Shown: positions 37,106 to 48,056 of the stretch, one piece after another | How positions within the stretch are numbered: position 1 is the first letter of the stretch | How the letters are laid out: each line of letters starts with the position of its first letter | NCBI GenBank assembly: GCA_027490995.1 | Contig: JAIXWY010000011.1 | Span: 806,001-870,000 of the forward strand | Source: Opitutaceae bacterium | Lineage (GTDB): Bacteria; Verrucomicrobiota; Verrucomicrobiia; Opitutales; Opitutaceae | DNA length: 64,000 nucleotides | Reading direction: 5' to 3' | Position numbers and translations under genes: made by a program | Notes under the pieces: generated by a model | What the model saw: only the letters and a program-made list of their open reading frames with translations | Told to the model about the DNA's origin: nothing | The model's database searches: none

Positions 37106-39010
37106 ATGTTACCCTCCACGCCCTCCCCCGCTCTCGTTCCCGCTTCTTTCTCGGCCACGATCGCGGTCCGAAACGCTCATCAGCCGACGCCCACGCACCG
37201 CTCGCCGCGTCGTTTGAACTGGCGCTGGGCGTTGCAGTGGATGCTGATTGGGGCGTCGGCCGCCTTGCCCGTGCACAGTGCACCGGTTCGGCTATACGAC
37301 GAGGCACCGGTGAGTCTCACCCGGATCGCACCCAGCGTCTGGCTCGTCGACTTTGGTCGGGTCGCGTTTGGAAACTTACGCCTCGCTCCACCCGATGGGG
37401 TCCGAGGCGACCTGACTGTCCATTTCGGGGAGTCCAGCCGCGACGGCCGCGTCAACCGTACGCCTCCCGGCTCTGTACGGTACGCTGCCGTGAAGGTTAC
37501 CGTCACCACGACCGCTCCGCTCGTCGTTGCGCCGAAGCCGGACGCACGCAATACGCGTCAGGTCAAGGCAGGTGAGAAACCTGATCAGTATGGCCACGTC
37601 ACACCCTCTGCCGTGCTGACGCCAGCATCATGGGGCGTGGTGTTACCGTTTCGCTGGGTCGAGATCGAAGGCTGGAGCGGCGATCTCTCCGCCGCGATGA
37701 TTCGCCGCCAGTCCGCTTTTTCGGCGACGTGGAATGACGAGGCGGCATTCTTTCGGTCGTCCAATCCCCTTTACGATCGGATCTGGGAACTCTGCCGCTA
37801 TTCAATTAAGGCGACCACGTTTGCCGGCGTCTACGTCGACGGTGATCGGGAGCGGATTCCTTACGAGGCGGATGCGTATCTCAACCAGCTCTCTCACTAC
37901 GCCACGGACAACGATCGCGAATTCGCGCGCGATACCTTTGACCATCTCATGGCCAACCCGACATGGCCAACGGAATGGGCGACCCACATGGTGTTCATGG
38001 CTTACGCTGACTGGATGCAGTGGGGCGAATCGGAGTGGCTCCGCCATCGTTACGACGCCCTCAAGTCGAAGCTGCTGCTTGAGCGCGCCCGCGCCGATGG
38101 GTTGATCACCAGTACGCCGGCTCACATTCGCAAAGGTGATCTGGTCGACTGGCCCACTAACGAGCGCGACGGATTCAAATTTACGTCGGTCAACACAGTT
38201 GCGAACGCCTTCTACCTCCGCGGACTCACGCTCATGGCCGAACTCGCAAGCGCCTTGGGCCACGAGGCCGACGCGCTCGAATTCACACAGCGTGAACGCA
38301 TCGCCCGCGCCGCCTTCCAGGCAACCCTCTTTCATGCCGCTCGAGGTGTCTACCGCGACGGAGAGGGCACTGAGCACGCGGCCCTTCACTCCAGTCTTTT
38401 TCCACTCGCGTTCGGTCTCGTTCCGGAATCGGAGCGTGCGAGGGTGACGGCATTTGTCGTCTCGCGGGGAATGGCGTGCTCCATCTATGCCGCACAATAC
38501 CTGCTTGAGGCTCTCTTCGAGAACGGCGCCGCGGACGCCGCTCATGCGCTCATCACCGCTCCCGGTGACCGCAGTTGGCGACACATGGTCGAGAGCGGAA
38601 CCACGATCACCTGGGAGGCGTGGGATCAGCGCTACAAGCCGAATCAGGACTGGAACCACGCTTGGGGCGCGGCGCCCGCAAACCTTTTTCCGCGCTTCAT
38701 CCTCGGCGCCCAACCCCTCGTACCGGGCTGGGCTCACGTCCGCATTTGCCCACATCCCGGTCCACTCACCGAGGCGCATGGCAAAGTCCCGACGCCCCAT
38801 GGTCCGCTCCGCGTTCACTGGACTAAGAGGGATTCGTTTCGACTCTCGATCACACTACCAGCCGGGATGACAGCGGAGGTCGCCCTTCCGGTCGGATCGA
38901 ACTCGCAAGGGGTCTGGCGCGCCGAGCAAAGGGTCCCGGCCCGCCGCGACCCAGACCGCTGGGTCGTCGTCGACGTACCGCCAGGAAGCCACACGTTTGA
39001 GGTGAAGTGA
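37106..39010 (+). CDS. Alpha-L-rhamnosidase-like glycoside hydrolase (GH78 type)
   Basis: 634 residues. A basic stretch and hydrophobic segment ([19 protein letters not shown]) near residues 41-59 indicate export; the true start may be later than ATG 37106. A beta-sandwich (about 60-205, [27 protein letters not shown]) precedes the (alpha/alpha)6 barrel. The barrel has [20 protein letters not shown], then the catalytic-region [15 protein letters not shown] (244-258), [15 protein letters not shown], and TITWEAWD near the C-terminus. GH78 enzymes remove terminal alpha-L-rhamnose by inversion. It lies between rhaM and a sulfatase, consistent with stepwise breakdown of a sulfated rhamnose glycan. 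Confidence 0.85.
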   Translation: MLPSTPSPALVPASFSATIAVRNAHQPTPTHRSPRRLNWRWALQWMLIGASAALPVHSAPVRLYDEAPVSLTRIAPSVWLVDFGRVAFGNLRLAPPDGVRGDLTVHFGESSRDGRVNRTPPGSVRYAAVKVTVTTTAPLVVAPKPDARNTRQVKAGEKPDQYGHVTPSAVLTPASWGVVLPFRWVEIEGWSGDLSAAMIRRQSAFSATWNDEAAFFRSSNPLYDRIWELCRYSIKATTFAGVYVDGDRERIPYEADAYLNQLSHYATDNDREFARDTFDHLMANPTWPTEWATHMVFMAYADWMQWGESEWLRHRYDALKSKLLLERARADGLITSTPAHIRKGDLVDWPTNERDGFKFTSVNTVANAFYLRGLTLMAELASALGHEADALEFTQRERIARAAFQATLFHAARGVYRDGEGTEHAALHSSLFPLAFGLVPESERARVTAFVVSRGMACSIYAAQYLLEALFENGAADAAHALITAPGDRSWRHMVESGTTITWEAWDQRYKPNQDWNHAWGAAPANLFPRFILGAQPLVPGWAHVRICPHPGPLTEAHGKVPTPHGPLRVHWTKRDSFRLSITLPAGMTAEVALPVGSNSQGVWRAEQRVPARRDPDRWVVVDVPPGSHTFEVK

Positions 39011-39023
39011 GGCGCGCCGCACC

Positions 39024-40388
39024 ATGAGACACTCCCGATTCACCTCTCTTGTCTTCTCGCTGTTCGCTGTTTTCGGAGGGGCACTGAATGCCGGTCAACC
39101 TCCTCTCAATATCCTCGTGCTCTATGCGGACGACTGGCGCTTCGATACGCTGGGCTGCGCCGGTAACACGGTGGTCCAGACTCCGCATCTTGATCAACTC
39201 GCGTCGGAGGGTTTGAGATTTCTCAACAACTACGTCACCACTTCGATCTGCGGGGTTAGCCGCGCCTCGCTCCTGACCGGGCAATGGATGTCCCGACACG
39301 GCAACCCTGCCTTTGCCATGTTCAAGACTCCGTGGGCGGAGACCTACCCAGGAGTGCTGCGTGCGCACGGGTATCGCGTCGGACACATCGGAAAGTGGCA
39401 CAACGGAAAGTTTCCCGGGCAACACTTTGACTTCGGACGTTCCTACCAGACGACTCACTGGCAGCAGCAGCCGGATGGATCAAAGATCCATGTTACCCAG
39501 AAGAACGAACAGGATGCGCTGGAGTTTCTCCGGACGCAGCCTCCCGGCCAGGCCTTCTGCCTGACCGTCGCATTCTTCGCGCCGCATGCTGAAGACGCGA
39601 ACCCCCGCCAGTACCTTCCGCAACCGAGCAGCATGGCACTCTACCAAGACGTCCTCGTTCCAGTTCCGGCCACGGCGTCCGCGGACGGGCTGCGCAGGCT
39701 TCCGCCGTTCATTCGTGACGAGAAAAACGAGGGCCGAGTTCGCTACCATCTCCGCTTCGACACTCCGGCAAAGTATCAGGAGATGATGAAGAACTATTAC
39801 CGACTTTGCACGGAGGTGGATGCCGCGGTGGGCCGAATTCTGGCAGAACTCCGCGAGAAGGGCATGCTCGATCAAACCCTCATCGTCTTCACGAGCGACA
39901 ACGGCTACTTCCACGGCGAGCGCGGGCTCGCCGACAAGTGGTACCCCTACGAAGAAAGCATCCGTACCCCCCTCATCATCCGCGATCCGCGCCTGCCCGC
40001 GAGCCAACGGGGGCGGGCGATCGAGGCGATGACCCTCAACGTCGACCTTGCTCCGACATTCATCGCCGCAGCCCTGCACTCTGCCCCAACCGGGATGCAG
40101 GGCCAGGACCTGTCCCCACTCTATCTGTCCGCCACCCCAGCCCATTGGCGCACCGCATTCTTCTACGAACATGCGACCATCGGAAAGGTCTCTTCGATTC
40201 CCTCCTCACAGGCGCTCGTTCAGCGGGACACGAAGTATATCTACTGGCCGGACTTCGGATACGAGGAATGGTTCGACCTGAACACGGATCCGTCAGAATC
40301 CCACAACCTCGTCGACCATCCCGGTCGGGCGGCTGAACTCGTCCAATTACGGTCCCGCTTCAACGCATTGAAGCAACAGTCACGCTAG
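39024..40388 (+). CDS. Secreted type I sulfatase, Cys-type
   Basis: 454 residues with signal peptide [20 protein letters not shown], so periplasmic or exported. The metal motif is [19 protein letters not shown] and the formylglycine site is C76-G-V-S-R80-ASLLTG; the usual Pro of CxPSR is Val. [20 protein letters not shown] is the C-terminal metal and substrate region. It starts 14 bases after the rhamnosidase-like gene and is likely co-transcribed. The Cys would need conversion to formylglycine; the anaerobic maturase encoded at 58072 can in principle do this. Confidence 0.92.
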   Translation: MRHSRFTSLVFSLFAVFGGALNAGQPPLNILVLYADDWRFDTLGCAGNTVVQTPHLDQLASEGLRFLNNYVTTSICGVSRASLLTGQWMSRHGNPAFAMFKTPWAETYPGVLRAHGYRVGHIGKWHNGKFPGQHFDFGRSYQTTHWQQQPDGSKIHVTQKNEQDALEFLRTQPPGQAFCLTVAFFAPHAEDANPRQYLPQPSSMALYQDVLVPVPATASADGLRRLPPFIRDEKNEGRVRYHLRFDTPAKYQEMMKNYYRLCTEVDAAVGRILAELREKGMLDQTLIVFTSDNGYFHGERGLADKWYPYEESIRTPLIIRDPRLPASQRGRAIEAMTLNVDLAPTFIAAALHSAPTGMQGQDLSPLYLSATPAHWRTAFFYEHATIGKVSSIPSSQALVQRDTKYIYWPDFGYEEWFDLNTDPSESHNLVDHPGRAAELVQLRSRFNALKQQSR

Positions 40389-40508
40389 CACGCGTTTCAA
40401 CGCGCCAACGACCATCGGCACGCCATAAAGACCCAAGGCCAAGCCGGCGCCGGCACTGATCCGGGAGGGTGCTCTCGACCGTCCACGCGATCGGAGCAGG
40501 AAGGACAC
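40380..40508 (-). CDS. Candidate 42-codon small ORF
   Basis: GTG-started frame on the minus strand (an ACGAGGTG context) that overlaps the last nine bases of the sulfatase gene. It encodes a basic N-terminus ([14 protein letters not shown]) and one possible membrane helix ([19 protein letters not shown]). The frame is open upstream without a better start. Codon third-position bias is weak to moderate. No homologue is recognised; low confidence. Confidence 0.2.
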   Translation of the reverse strand: MSFLLRSRGRSRAPSRISAGAGLALGLYGVPMVVGALKRVLA

Positions 40509-40594
40509 CTCGTGCCGGAGGCTTAGCTGTAAGCCGGCTTCATCGGAACGATCTTTCCCACTCTAAACCTCTTTCAGAGAGGCACTTGCTCAGA

Positions 40595-40671
40595 TGGTGG
40601 ACCTTACTGGACTCGAACCAGTGACCTTTTCCATGTCAAGGAAACGCTCTAACCAACTGAGCTAAAGGTCC
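40595..40671 (-). tRNA. tRNA-Val (GAC)
   Basis: Reads on the minus strand as a complete cloverleaf: acceptor GGACCTT/AAGGTCC, D-arm AGCTCAGTTGGTTAGAGC, anticodon stem-loop TTTCC-TTGACAT-GGAAA with anticodon GAC, T-arm CACTGGTTCGAGTCCAGT, discriminator A and an encoded CCA (40595-40597). It lies 57 bases downstream of ribF on the same strand and could be transcribed with the nusA operon. Confidence 0.97.
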
Positions 40672-40728
40672 GCAAAAACTGAGCTGGGAAGTAAGCAGGA
40701 ACAGGGGCGGGGCGCGCAAGAAAAAAGC

Positions 40729-41691
40729 TCAGCCAAGCGCAACGCGGAGGGCCATGGCCGCTCGCTCCCGATCCCGCCCGATCTGCGCGCGCAGTTGGCC
40801 GACATCCGCGAATCGTTGCTCCGCGCGCAGGAAGTACAGCCACTCTGCGTTCAACGTGTCTCCAGAACCAAACGGACAGGAGCCCAAGACGTGCACTTCA
40901 AGGCGCGGCGCGGTCGCTTGCTCCACGGTCGGACGGAGTCCGTAATTCGCCACCCCAGGAAGTCCTAGTTCCGCCGCCACCGCATCGGCCCGGCGCACCC
41001 GCACCGCGTACACTCCCAAGCGCGGCCGCAACTCCGGATCCCAGGGCAGATTCAAAGTAGGAAAGCCGATGGTCCGCCCCAGCTGCTTACCCGGCGTGAC
41101 CACGCCCTCGCTCCGGTACGGCGCTCCCAGCAGCTCGTTCGCACGCTCGATCTCACCTGCTTCCAACAGTCCGCGAATTCGCGTGCTGCTTACGCGTTCC
41201 GAGCCGGAGACGACGCTGGCGGCCACCGCTACTTCGACTCCGAGTCGGCGGCCCTGCTCGACCAGAAACGCGGCATCCCCGCGACGATTCCGTCCGAAAC
41301 GCCAATTCTCGCCGACCGCCACCGCTCCGAGTCCTGGGAGCAGGCGCTGCAACCGCGGAAGAAAATCCTCCGCCTCCAGCGCTGCGAACTCGGTCGTAAA
41401 CGGCTCGACGATCACCTGATCAACGCCCAGTTCCAGCAGAGCTCGCGCACGCGAGGGCAGCGGGAGCATCAAACGGACCGGATCCGCCGGGCGGAAAAGT
41501 CGACTGGGATGAGGATCGAACGTGAGCGCCAGCGCACGCCCACCGCGCCGGTGCGCCCACTCCACTGCTGCGCCAACGACCGCGCGATGGCCACGATGGA
41601 CGCCGTCAAACACCCCGATTGCCACAGCCCGCGGGCCCGGAGGCAGCCGCTCGGCAGACGCCAGTCCGTACAGCACGCGCTCCACGTTCAC
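40729..41691 (-). CDS. ribF: Bifunctional riboflavin kinase / FAD synthetase
   Basis: 320 residues, the usual length. The N-terminal nucleotidyltransferase half has [15 protein letters not shown] and, at its end, [20 protein letters not shown]; the C-terminal flavokinase half has [18 protein letters not shown] and TVEVHVLG-type text ([13 protein letters not shown]). It makes FMN and then FAD. Its start overlaps the truB stop (ATGA), the last step in the nusA-infB-rbfA-nrnA-truB-ribF order common in bacteria. Confidence 0.95.
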   Translation of the reverse strand: MNVERVLYGLASAERLPPGPRAVAIGVFDGVHRGHRAVVGAAVEWAHRRGGRALALTFDPHPSRLFRPADPVRLMLPLPSRARALLELGVDQVIVEPFTTEFAALEAEDFLPRLQRLLPGLGAVAVGENWRFGRNRRGDAAFLVEQGRRLGVEVAVAASVVSGSERVSSTRIRGLLEAGEIERANELLGAPYRSEGVVTPGKQLGRTIGFPTLNLPWDPELRPRLGVYAVRVRRADAVAAELGLPGVANYGLRPTVEQATAPRLEVHVLGSCPFGSGDTLNAEWLYFLRAEQRFADVGQLRAQIGRDRERAAMALRVALG

Positions 41692-42416
41692 AGGGCAAAA
41701 CCGGGCGGAACCGCGTCCCGCACTGCGATCAAGCGCTCCGCGATCTCCGCTCGGGACATCGCCTCAAACTGCTCGATGGTCACCGCCTGCTCCACCCGGA
41801 AGGTGTGGGTCGCCGTGCGCCGCAGGGCGGACAGGTGTCCCCCACAGCCCAACTTGTTGCCCAGATCATGCGCGAGCGTGCGCACGTAGGTGCCCTTGCT
41901 GCAGCGCAAGCGGAAGTCCAGCTCCGGCGGAGCAAAACGGGTGAGCTCCCAACTCATCACCCGGATAAAGCGAGGCTCCCGCTCGACCTCCTCGCCTTTT
42001 CGGGCCGACTTGTAGAGCGGCACGCCGTCGATCTTGATCGCGGAGAACATCGGCGGCGTCTGATACTGGTCCCCCAAAAAGGTCGCGATCGCCGCATTCA
42101 CCTGCACTTCCGTCAGCGGGGGTACCGGACGAGTCTCCACCACCTCTCCCTCCGCATCTTGGGAATTGGTCGAAACGCCAAGACGGATCGTGCCCGTGTA
42201 CTCCTTGTCGAGACTGATGAGGAACTGCGACGCGCTCGTCGCCTTGCCCACCAGCATGATCAGGAGTCCCGTCGCCATCGGATCCAACGTACCGGCGTGT
42301 CCAATGCGCTTCATCGCCAGCTTGCGCCGGACTCGCGCGACGACGTCGTGCGAGGTATGGTCGCTCGGCTTGTCGATCAGCAGGATGCCTTCCAGTTCTT
42401 TGGCGGGAGCAAGCAT
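41688..42416 (-). CDS. truB: tRNA pseudouridine(55) synthase
   Basis: 242 residues, slightly short but normal for TruB lacking the extended C-terminal PUA domain. [20 protein letters not shown] and the catalytic Asp45 motif [16 protein letters not shown] are clear, as are [18 protein letters not shown] and [15 protein letters not shown]. It converts U55 to pseudouridine in the T-loop of tRNAs. It starts two bases after the nrnA stop and overlaps ribF. Confidence 0.95.
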   Translation of the reverse strand: MLAPAKELEGILLIDKPSDHTSHDVVARVRRKLAMKRIGHAGTLDPMATGLLIMLVGKATSASQFLISLDKEYTGTIRLGVSTNSQDAEGEVVETRPVPPLTEVQVNAAIATFLGDQYQTPPMFSAIKIDGVPLYKSARKGEEVEREPRFIRVMSWELTRFAPPELDFRLRCSKGTYVRTLAHDLGNKLGCGGHLSALRRTATHTFRVEQAVTIEQFEAMSRAEIAERLIAVRDAVPPGFAL

Positions 42417-42418
42417 GG

Positions 42419-43435
42419 TCAGAGAGAACGACGGGCAACGTCACGCATGGCCAAGCGCTCCGCGAGTGCACTCTCGAGACGTGCCCGGAATCCGGCGGCC
42501 GACTCTCCCCGCAGGCTCAGTCCCGCGGCGCAGGCATGGCCGCCGCCACCGAACTGTCCGGCAACCTGATCGAGCCGCAGCGCCGGATCCTTTGCCCGCA
42601 GACTCGCCTTCACGCCGTCGGGCCGCTCCTCGATGAGGACACCCACGTCCACCCCCTCGATGCCACGGGCGTAGTCCACCAGACCTTCCGTATCCTCCGC
42701 GCTTGTGCCCGTCTCCTGGAAAACGCCCAGCGGCAGCGTGCCGATGCAAACGCGACCGTCGCAGCGGCGCTCGAAGCTCCCGAGGAAGCGCCGCAGGAGT
42801 TCCACACGTCCGGGGCTTTCCTGCTCGAAGAGCTCCTGCCCAATGTCCGCCGGACGGGCGCCGCGCGCCACCAGCTCGGCGGCCAGCAGAAAGGTTTCGC
42901 GGGTCGTCGACTGGAAACGGAACTGACCGGTATCGGTCACGATACCGACGTAAAGAGCCTGCGCCGTGAGCGCGTCGATCGGGAGTCCCGCATCGAGAAA
43001 GAGTCGCGCCAAGATCTCGCACGTCGCCGAAGCGCGCGTTTCGATCAAATTGTACTGGGCAAAACCCTCGTTGGAGAGGTGGTGATCGATGTTGCCGACT
43101 GGGTTGGCCAGACGCGCCCGGAGCTTTTCGCCGGCCCGGAGATGATCGGCGCAGTCGACGAAGATCGCCGCCGGATCGCCGACCAAGCCGACCGCCGGCG
43201 TGAACGTCAGGTCCCCCACGAGAAACGCGAGACGGCGGGGTACGGGATCGGCGTTCGCGCAAACCACAGGATGTCCGATCGCCCGCAACACGCGGGCCAA
43301 CGCGACCTGCGAGCCGATGCAATCACCGTCGGGACGCGCGTGGCCCACGACCGCGACGGGACGGTTACCGAGGTCAGCGAGCAGGCGCTGGAACCGCTCG
43401 GAGAGCGAAGGAGAGGCAGCGGCGGGGGCGTCCAT
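42419..43435 (-). CDS. nrnA: DHH/DHHA1 phosphoesterase, NrnA-like oligoribonuclease/pAp phosphatase
   Basis: 338 residues. DHH domain motifs: [27 protein letters not shown] and [15 protein letters not shown]; the DHHA1 domain ends with [12 protein letters not shown]. NrnA-type enzymes degrade 2-5 nt RNA and 3'-phosphoadenosine 5'-phosphate with Mn2+. Its position between rbfA and truB is conserved in many bacteria. It starts 30 bases after the rbfA stop. Confidence 0.92.
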   Translation of the reverse strand: MDAPAAASPSLSERFQRLLADLGNRPVAVVGHARPDGDCIGSQVALARVLRAIGHPVVCANADPVPRRLAFLVGDLTFTPAVGLVGDPAAIFVDCADHLRAGEKLRARLANPVGNIDHHLSNEGFAQYNLIETRASATCEILARLFLDAGLPIDALTAQALYVGIVTDTGQFRFQSTTRETFLLAAELVARGARPADIGQELFEQESPGRVELLRRFLGSFERRCDGRVCIGTLPLGVFQETGTSAEDTEGLVDYARGIEGVDVGVLIEERPDGVKASLRAKDPALRLDQVAGQFGGGGHACAAGLSLRGESAAGFRARLESALAERLAMRDVARRSL

Positions 43436-43465
43436 GAGCGTGACCCGGATCCGTGGGCCGGCGTC

Positions 43466-43849
43466 TCAGGCGGACGAACCGCCCTCGGCCGTTGGACGCG
43501 CGCGGCGCCGCTCGTCCTCCTCAATCGCGTCGAGGAGTTGTTGAATGCGTGCGCCCCTTTCGCCGGACTCGTCCAGCACGTACACCCAGCGCGGATTCCA
43601 CTTCAAGATAACCCGGCGACCCAACTCGCGGCGGATCTCCTCGGCGTGGCGGCGGAGCCAACGCAGACGGTCGACCGCGAACTCCGGAGTCCCGATGACC
43701 CCGACATGGATGCGCCCGGTGCGCAGGTCGTCGTCGACATCCACGGCCGTGACGGTGATCGCCACGGCGTCCTCCCGGTAATGCCGGTGCAGGTAGTCGC
43801 TGAGCTCGCGTTGAACGAGTTCGTTGATGCGGAGGCTGCGGTTCGACAC
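43466..43849 (-). CDS. rbfA: 30S ribosome-binding factor A
   Basis: 127 residues from GTG 43849 (SNRSLRINELVQRELSDYL is where the family begins); the frame runs on to 43900, but the extra 17 residues look non-conserved. The KH-like core is seen in AITVTAVDVDDDLRTGRIHV and RVILKWNPRWVYVLDESGER. RbfA helps late 30S maturation and 16S 5'-end processing. It follows infB with a 102-base gap and has no visible Shine-Dalgarno, so the start is not certain. Confidence 0.88.
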   Translation of the reverse strand: MSNRSLRINELVQRELSDYLHRHYREDAVAITVTAVDVDDDLRTGRIHVGVIGTPEFAVDRLRWLRRHAEEIRRELGRRVILKWNPRWVYVLDESGERGARIQQLLDAIEEDERRRARPTAEGGSSA

Positions 43850-43951
43850 GGGAAAAAGGGCGTTGGTGGAGGGCGACGGAAGGAGGACGATCCACCCCAC
43901 CGCGCCAGGCCAGAGCCCGGAGCGGCGGTGGTAGTGGAGCCGCGGCGCGGA

Positions 43952-46612
43952 TTAGAGGGAGGCGCGGACCTTCTGGACCTCGAAGACTTCGATGACGTCG
44001 CCGATCTCGTAGCCGTTGAAATCGCCCAGCTTGATACCGCACTCCAGGCCAGCGCGGACCTCGTTGGCGTCGTCCTTGAAGCGCTTGAGCGTGTCGACCT
44101 TGCCCTCGAACACGATCTCCTTCTTGCGACGGAGACGCGCACGCGAATTGCGAGTGATCTTGCCCTCGGTGACGAGACAGCCGGCCACGAAACCCTTGGC
44201 GAGCGGAAACGTCGCGCGCACCTCGGCGGCTCCGGTCCGGATTTCCTTGATATCAGGATCGAGTAAGTCGGCCATCATCTCGCGCACCTTATCCGCGAGC
44301 TCGTAGATGATCCCGTAGGTCTCGACGCGCACCCCATGGTGTTTGGCGACCGGGGTGACGCCGTTCTCGAGCTTCGTGTTGAAGCCGATGACAACGGCGC
44401 CTGCGGCGCTGGCCATGAGTACGTCATTCTTCGTCACCAAGCCGACGTCTGTCGAAACGATCTCGAGCGACACCTTGTTGCTCTTGATTGCCTCGAGCAC
44501 ATTACGGACGGCCTCGGAAGAGCCGAACACGTCAGTCTTAATGATGACCTTGAGCGTCTTGGCCTGCGTGGCGGCGATGTCGGCAAAGAGCTGCTCGACG
44601 GAGACGTTCTTCGGCTGCGCGGCGATGGTTGAAGCCTGCTTGCGCTGCTGTTGCTCGACTTCCTCGGCGAGCTTTTCCGCCTCCCGGGGATTCTTGACCG
44701 CGCGGAAGGCCGCGCCGCTCTCGGGAGCGCCCGACCAACCGATGATCCGCACCGGCGTGGAGGGAGGAGCCTCCTTCAGCGTATTTCCCTGATCGTCGAA
44801 CATCGCGCGGACCTTGGCCCAATGGGCGCCGCAGACCAGCGCATCGCCGACGCGCAACGTGCCGCGCTGCACGATCACAGTCGCGAGCGGACCGCGCCCG
44901 ACGTCGATCTGCGATTCGATGATGATCCCAGATGCCTCACCCTTCGGGTTAGCCTTCAGCTCAAGCACGTCAGCCTGCAGCAGAATGTAATCCAGCAGCT
45001 CCGGGATCCCGGTGCCCTTGATCGCGGACACGGGGACAGTAATCGTCTCCCCGCCCCAGTCCTCGGGCGCGATCCCGCGCTCCTGCAGCTGAGACTTTAC
45101 GCGGTCGAGGTTGGCGCCCTTCACATCCATCTTATTGACGGCGACCATGAGCGCGACCTTGGCGTTCTGCGCATGCTTGAGCGCCTCGTCGGTCTGCGGC
45201 ATGAAGCCGTCATCGGCGGCGACCACCAGGATCGCGATGTCGGTGACGTTGGCACCGCGGGCGCGCATCTTGGAAAACGCGGCGTGACCCGGCGTATCCA
45301 GAAAAGTGACGCGACGGCCGGAGTGTTCGATCTGATAAGCGCCGATGTGCTGCGTGATGCCACCGGCCTCGCCGGCGGCCACGTTGGCCTTGCGGATCGC
45401 ATCGAGCAGGGAAGTCTTGCCGTGGTCGACGTGACCGAGGATGCACACCACGGGAGGGCGCGGCACGAGATTGGCGGTGTCGTCGACGGTCGGCTTCTGC
45501 TGCTTCGCCTTTTCTTTCTCCTTTGCCGCGTGCTGGGAGGCAACGTCGCCGCGGTGCTTCACCTCGAGCACGAAGCCATGCTTCTCGGCGACCCGGATGG
45601 CGACCTGCTCATCTAGACTCTGCGTCATCGACGCAAAGATCCCCATCTCCATCAACTCGGAGATGAGCTTAAAAGGCTTGAGGCCGAGGGCCGTGGCGAA
45701 GTCGCGCACCAGCACCGGGGGCTTCATGTGGATGATCTTGATATCTCCCTGCTGGGAGAACGTCGCCACCGGCACGGCGGGAGCGGAGGGCGAGGCCAGC
45801 GGGACTGGGCCGGAACCGGGCGGACGCGCCGTGGCGAGCGGAAGCGGAGGAGTCGCGACCGGACGGACTGGCGTGGGCGCGGACGGGGGAGCGAGCGGCG
45901 GCGGCGCGCTCACCGCAGGCGGCGTCGAGACGACTGGCGGACGGGTCGGCGTCGGGGGCGCGCTGAGTGCGACCGGGGCGGGCGCGGGAACCGGGGCCGG
46001 GCGGGCCGGGAGGACTCCCGGCGACGTGAACGAGGGCGTCGGACGCGGCGTGGCCGCGGGCGGCGTGACCGCGCGCGGTGCTGGTGCCGTCGGCGTGAGA
46101 CGCGGCGGCAGCGACGGAGGAGCGACCACCGGCGGTCGGGCCGACGCCGAAGTCACCGTCGGAGGAGGCGGCGGCGGAGCCAGCGGAGCCCGCAGTGTGG
46201 ACGGAGCCACGGACGGCGGGGGCGGCGGAGTCGAGACCGGCGCCGCAACCGCGGCGGGCGGCGTGGGCGCTGGCGCCGGCGCGGCCGCGGCAGCAGCCGC
46301 GGCGACCTTGGCTTCCTCGCGCTCGCGGACGACGTCATCCTTCGACTTAACAAAAACACCGACGGGCAACTTGACGCCCGGAGCCTCGCCCGCGACCGGC
46401 GCGGCTGGAGCGGGCACGACGACGGCAGCCGGAGCCTCAGCGGCCGCCTTCGCGGCAAACTCCTTGGCGACCTCTTCCTCGTAGATCTTGCTGACGGTGC
46501 TCGAAACCGAACGCGTATCCGCTGAGACGTAGCCCCGCTCCTTCAGCAAGGCGAGCATCTCCTTGCCTTCCATGTTGTATCGCTTGGCTAGTTCGTGGAT
46601 GCGGATGCTCAT
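43952..46612 (-). CDS. infB: Translation initiation factor IF-2
   Basis: 886 residues. N-terminal IF2 domain ([20 protein letters not shown]), then about 230 residues of Pro/Ala-rich linker (about 60-290), then the G domain with [16 protein letters not shown] and NKMD. Domains II and IV follow ([20 protein letters not shown]). IF-2 delivers initiator tRNA to the 30S subunit with GTP. The linker is unusually long and low-complexity, and its GC-rich repeats produce large spurious frames on the other strand. It is second in the nusA operon, 78 bases after nusA. Confidence 0.96.
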   Translation of the reverse strand: MSIRIHELAKRYNMEGKEMLALLKERGYVSADTRSVSSTVSKIYEEEVAKEFAAKAAAEAPAAVVVPAPAAPVAGEAPGVKLPVGVFVKSKDDVVREREEAKVAAAAAAAAPAPAPTPPAAVAAPVSTPPPPPSVAPSTLRAPLAPPPPPPTVTSASARPPVVAPPSLPPRLTPTAPAPRAVTPPAATPRPTPSFTSPGVLPARPAPVPAPAPVALSAPPTPTRPPVVSTPPAVSAPPPLAPPSAPTPVRPVATPPLPLATARPPGSGPVPLASPSAPAVPVATFSQQGDIKIIHMKPPVLVRDFATALGLKPFKLISELMEMGIFASMTQSLDEQVAIRVAEKHGFVLEVKHRGDVASQHAAKEKEKAKQQKPTVDDTANLVPRPPVVCILGHVDHGKTSLLDAIRKANVAAGEAGGITQHIGAYQIEHSGRRVTFLDTPGHAAFSKMRARGANVTDIAILVVAADDGFMPQTDEALKHAQNAKVALMVAVNKMDVKGANLDRVKSQLQERGIAPEDWGGETITVPVSAIKGTGIPELLDYILLQADVLELKANPKGEASGIIIESQIDVGRGPLATVIVQRGTLRVGDALVCGAHWAKVRAMFDDQGNTLKEAPPSTPVRIIGWSGAPESGAAFRAVKNPREAEKLAEEVEQQQRKQASTIAAQPKNVSVEQLFADIAATQAKTLKVIIKTDVFGSSEAVRNVLEAIKSNKVSLEIVSTDVGLVTKNDVLMASAAGAVVIGFNTKLENGVTPVAKHHGVRVETYGIIYELADKVREMMADLLDPDIKEIRTGAAEVRATFPLAKGFVAGCLVTEGKITRNSRARLRRKKEIVFEGKVDTLKRFKDDANEVRAGLECGIKLGDFNGYEIGDVIEVFEVQKVRASL

Positions 46613-46690
46613 CGTTCAGTGCTGGGCCGGGATCGAAATCGGAGGTGGTTGCGGACGGGACTCTGGAAAAGGACGGGGAAGCGCGGAGGA

Positions 46691-47917
46691 TTAGGCTCCG
46701 TTGACCCGGGCGATGATCTGTTCGGCCTCGTCGGCGGCGAACCCCGCCTGCACGAGATCGTCGGCCGAGACGCCTTCGAACGCGGCGGGGGAATTGACGC
46801 CGATCGCGAACAGACGTCCGGCGACTTCGGGGGCAAAGCCAAAGGCGGACACCAGCGCGGAGATGCCGGCGGCGCGCGGGTCGGCGGCTTGCGTCCGGAA
46901 CTCCTCGACCTCCAAGCGCCAGCCGAGCAGGCGTGATGTGAGACGCACGTTCTTACCACCCTTGCCAATCGCCACGGCGAGATCGTCCGCCACCACCTTC
47001 ACGAGGATGCGGCGGTTCTTCTCGTCGAACACCAACTCGCGCGGGACGGCCGGCTTGAGCGCCTCGATCACCATCTGCTTCGGGTCGGCAAAGTAATTGA
47101 TGATATCGATCTTCTCGCCGTTGAGCTCGCGGACAATCGTCTTCACGCGCGCGCCGCGCGCACCGACGCACGCCCCCACCGGATCGACTTTCGGATCCTT
47201 GGAGGTGACCGTCATCTTGGTGCGGTAGCCAGGCTCGCGGGCGAACGTCTCGATCTTCACTGTGCCGTCGGCGATCTCGGTGACCTCGACCTCGAAAAGC
47301 CGGCGGACAAAGCGCGGCGAGGCACGGCTGAGAATCAGCTCCGGACCGCGCGGCGTGTTCTCGATTTCCAGCAGCATGCAGCGAATGCGATCGCCGGGCT
47401 GGTACTCCTCGCCAGGAACCTGCTCTTTGCCCGGGAGAACGGCCTCGGCCTTCCCGAGATCGATGAAGATATCGTTCCGCTCCTTTCGGCGCACCGTACC
47501 GGTCACGATGTTGCCCACCATGTCCTTGAAGTCGTCGTAAATGCGGTCCTTTTCGAACTGGCGAAGACGCTGCATCACCGCCTGTCGCGCCGTCTGCGCT
47601 GCGATGCGTCCCAACGTCGCGGGATCAATCTCGCGCTCCAGAAATTCTCCCAGAACGGCGCCGGGCTTGATTGCCTGCGCCTTCTCAACGTGGATCTCCG
47701 TGCGAGGATTGCTGACCGAATCAACCACCTTCAACAGCGACCACGCCTTCAGCTGGCCGTTCTTGGGATTGATCTCAATCTTGAGCTCCTGACCGGAGTT
47801 TACTCCCTTAAGCGCCGCCGCCTTGATGGCGTTGACGATCGCCGCGATCATATCCGCGCGACCGATCCCCTTTTCCTTCTCCATGTACTCAAGGACGGAT
47901 AGAATTTCGCTGCTCAT
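46691..47917 (-). CDS. nusA: Transcription termination/antitermination factor NusA
   Basis: 408 residues from [21 protein letters not shown]-terminal RNA polymerase-binding domain, S1 domain (about 130-200, [20 protein letters not shown]) and two KH domains ([20 protein letters not shown] and [20 protein letters not shown]). A short C-terminal helical motif ([19 protein letters not shown]) replaces the two acidic repeats of the E. coli protein. NusA modulates pausing and intrinsic termination. An intrinsic terminator-like hairpin lies in its own leader, which could allow autoregulation. rimP, the usual upstream neighbour, is absent. Confidence 0.95.
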   Translation of the reverse strand: MSSEILSVLEYMEKEKGIGRADMIAAIVNAIKAAALKGVNSGQELKIEINPKNGQLKAWSLLKVVDSVSNPRTEIHVEKAQAIKPGAVLGEFLEREIDPATLGRIAAQTARQAVMQRLRQFEKDRIYDDFKDMVGNIVTGTVRRKERNDIFIDLGKAEAVLPGKEQVPGEEYQPGDRIRCMLLEIENTPRGPELILSRASPRFVRRLFEVEVTEIADGTVKIETFAREPGYRTKMTVTSKDPKVDPVGACVGARGARVKTIVRELNGEKIDIINYFADPKQMVIEALKPAVPRELVFDEKNRRILVKVVADDLAVAIGKGGKNVRLTSRLLGWRLEVEEFRTQAADPRAAGISALVSAFGFAPEVAGRLFAIGVNSPAAFEGVSADDLVQAGFAADEAEQIIARVNGA

Positions 47918-47943
47918 AGGTGAGGGATTGAAGATGAAAGTGG

Positions 47944-47970
47944 AAAAAAAAAGCGGGCCAGAGGCCCACT
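47944..47970 (-). terminator. Intrinsic terminator / attenuator in the nusA leader
   Basis: Minus-strand hairpin AGTGGGCC-TCT-GGCCCGCT (8 pairs, one G-U) followed directly by about eight further T residues: a textbook Rho-independent terminator. Its T-run ends only 26 bases before the nusA ATG, too little room for a promoter. nusA must therefore be transcribed by read-through of this element, either from the promoter at about 48030 or from the DUF2851 gene. Confidence 0.8.
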
Positions 47971-48003
47971 TCAACTGGACGTGAAGGGTTTTTAGGACCT
48001 TCC

Positions 48004-48032
48004 ACTAAGCTCGCTGCGCAAACGCTTGTCAA
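48004..48032 (-). promoter_or_regulatory. Candidate sigma70 promoter upstream of nusA
   Basis: A perfect -35 hexamer TTGACA (48027-48032, minus strand) lies just after the DUF2851 stop. The hexamer at 17-base spacing is CTTAGT, a weak -10. If used, transcription would start near 47997 and the leader would include the terminator at 47944-47970. Confidence 0.4.
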
Positions 48033-48056
48033 GCCCCACGCCTCCCTCATCCAGGC

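Noticed and set aside
42536-44266. 576-codon open frame on the plus strand
   Set aside because: It runs antisense through nrnA, rbfA and the end of infB, all clearly identified; the translation shows no recognisable family.
45441-46484. 347-codon Gly-rich frame on the plus strand
   Set aside because: It is the complement of the Pro/Ala linker of infB and is purely low complexity.
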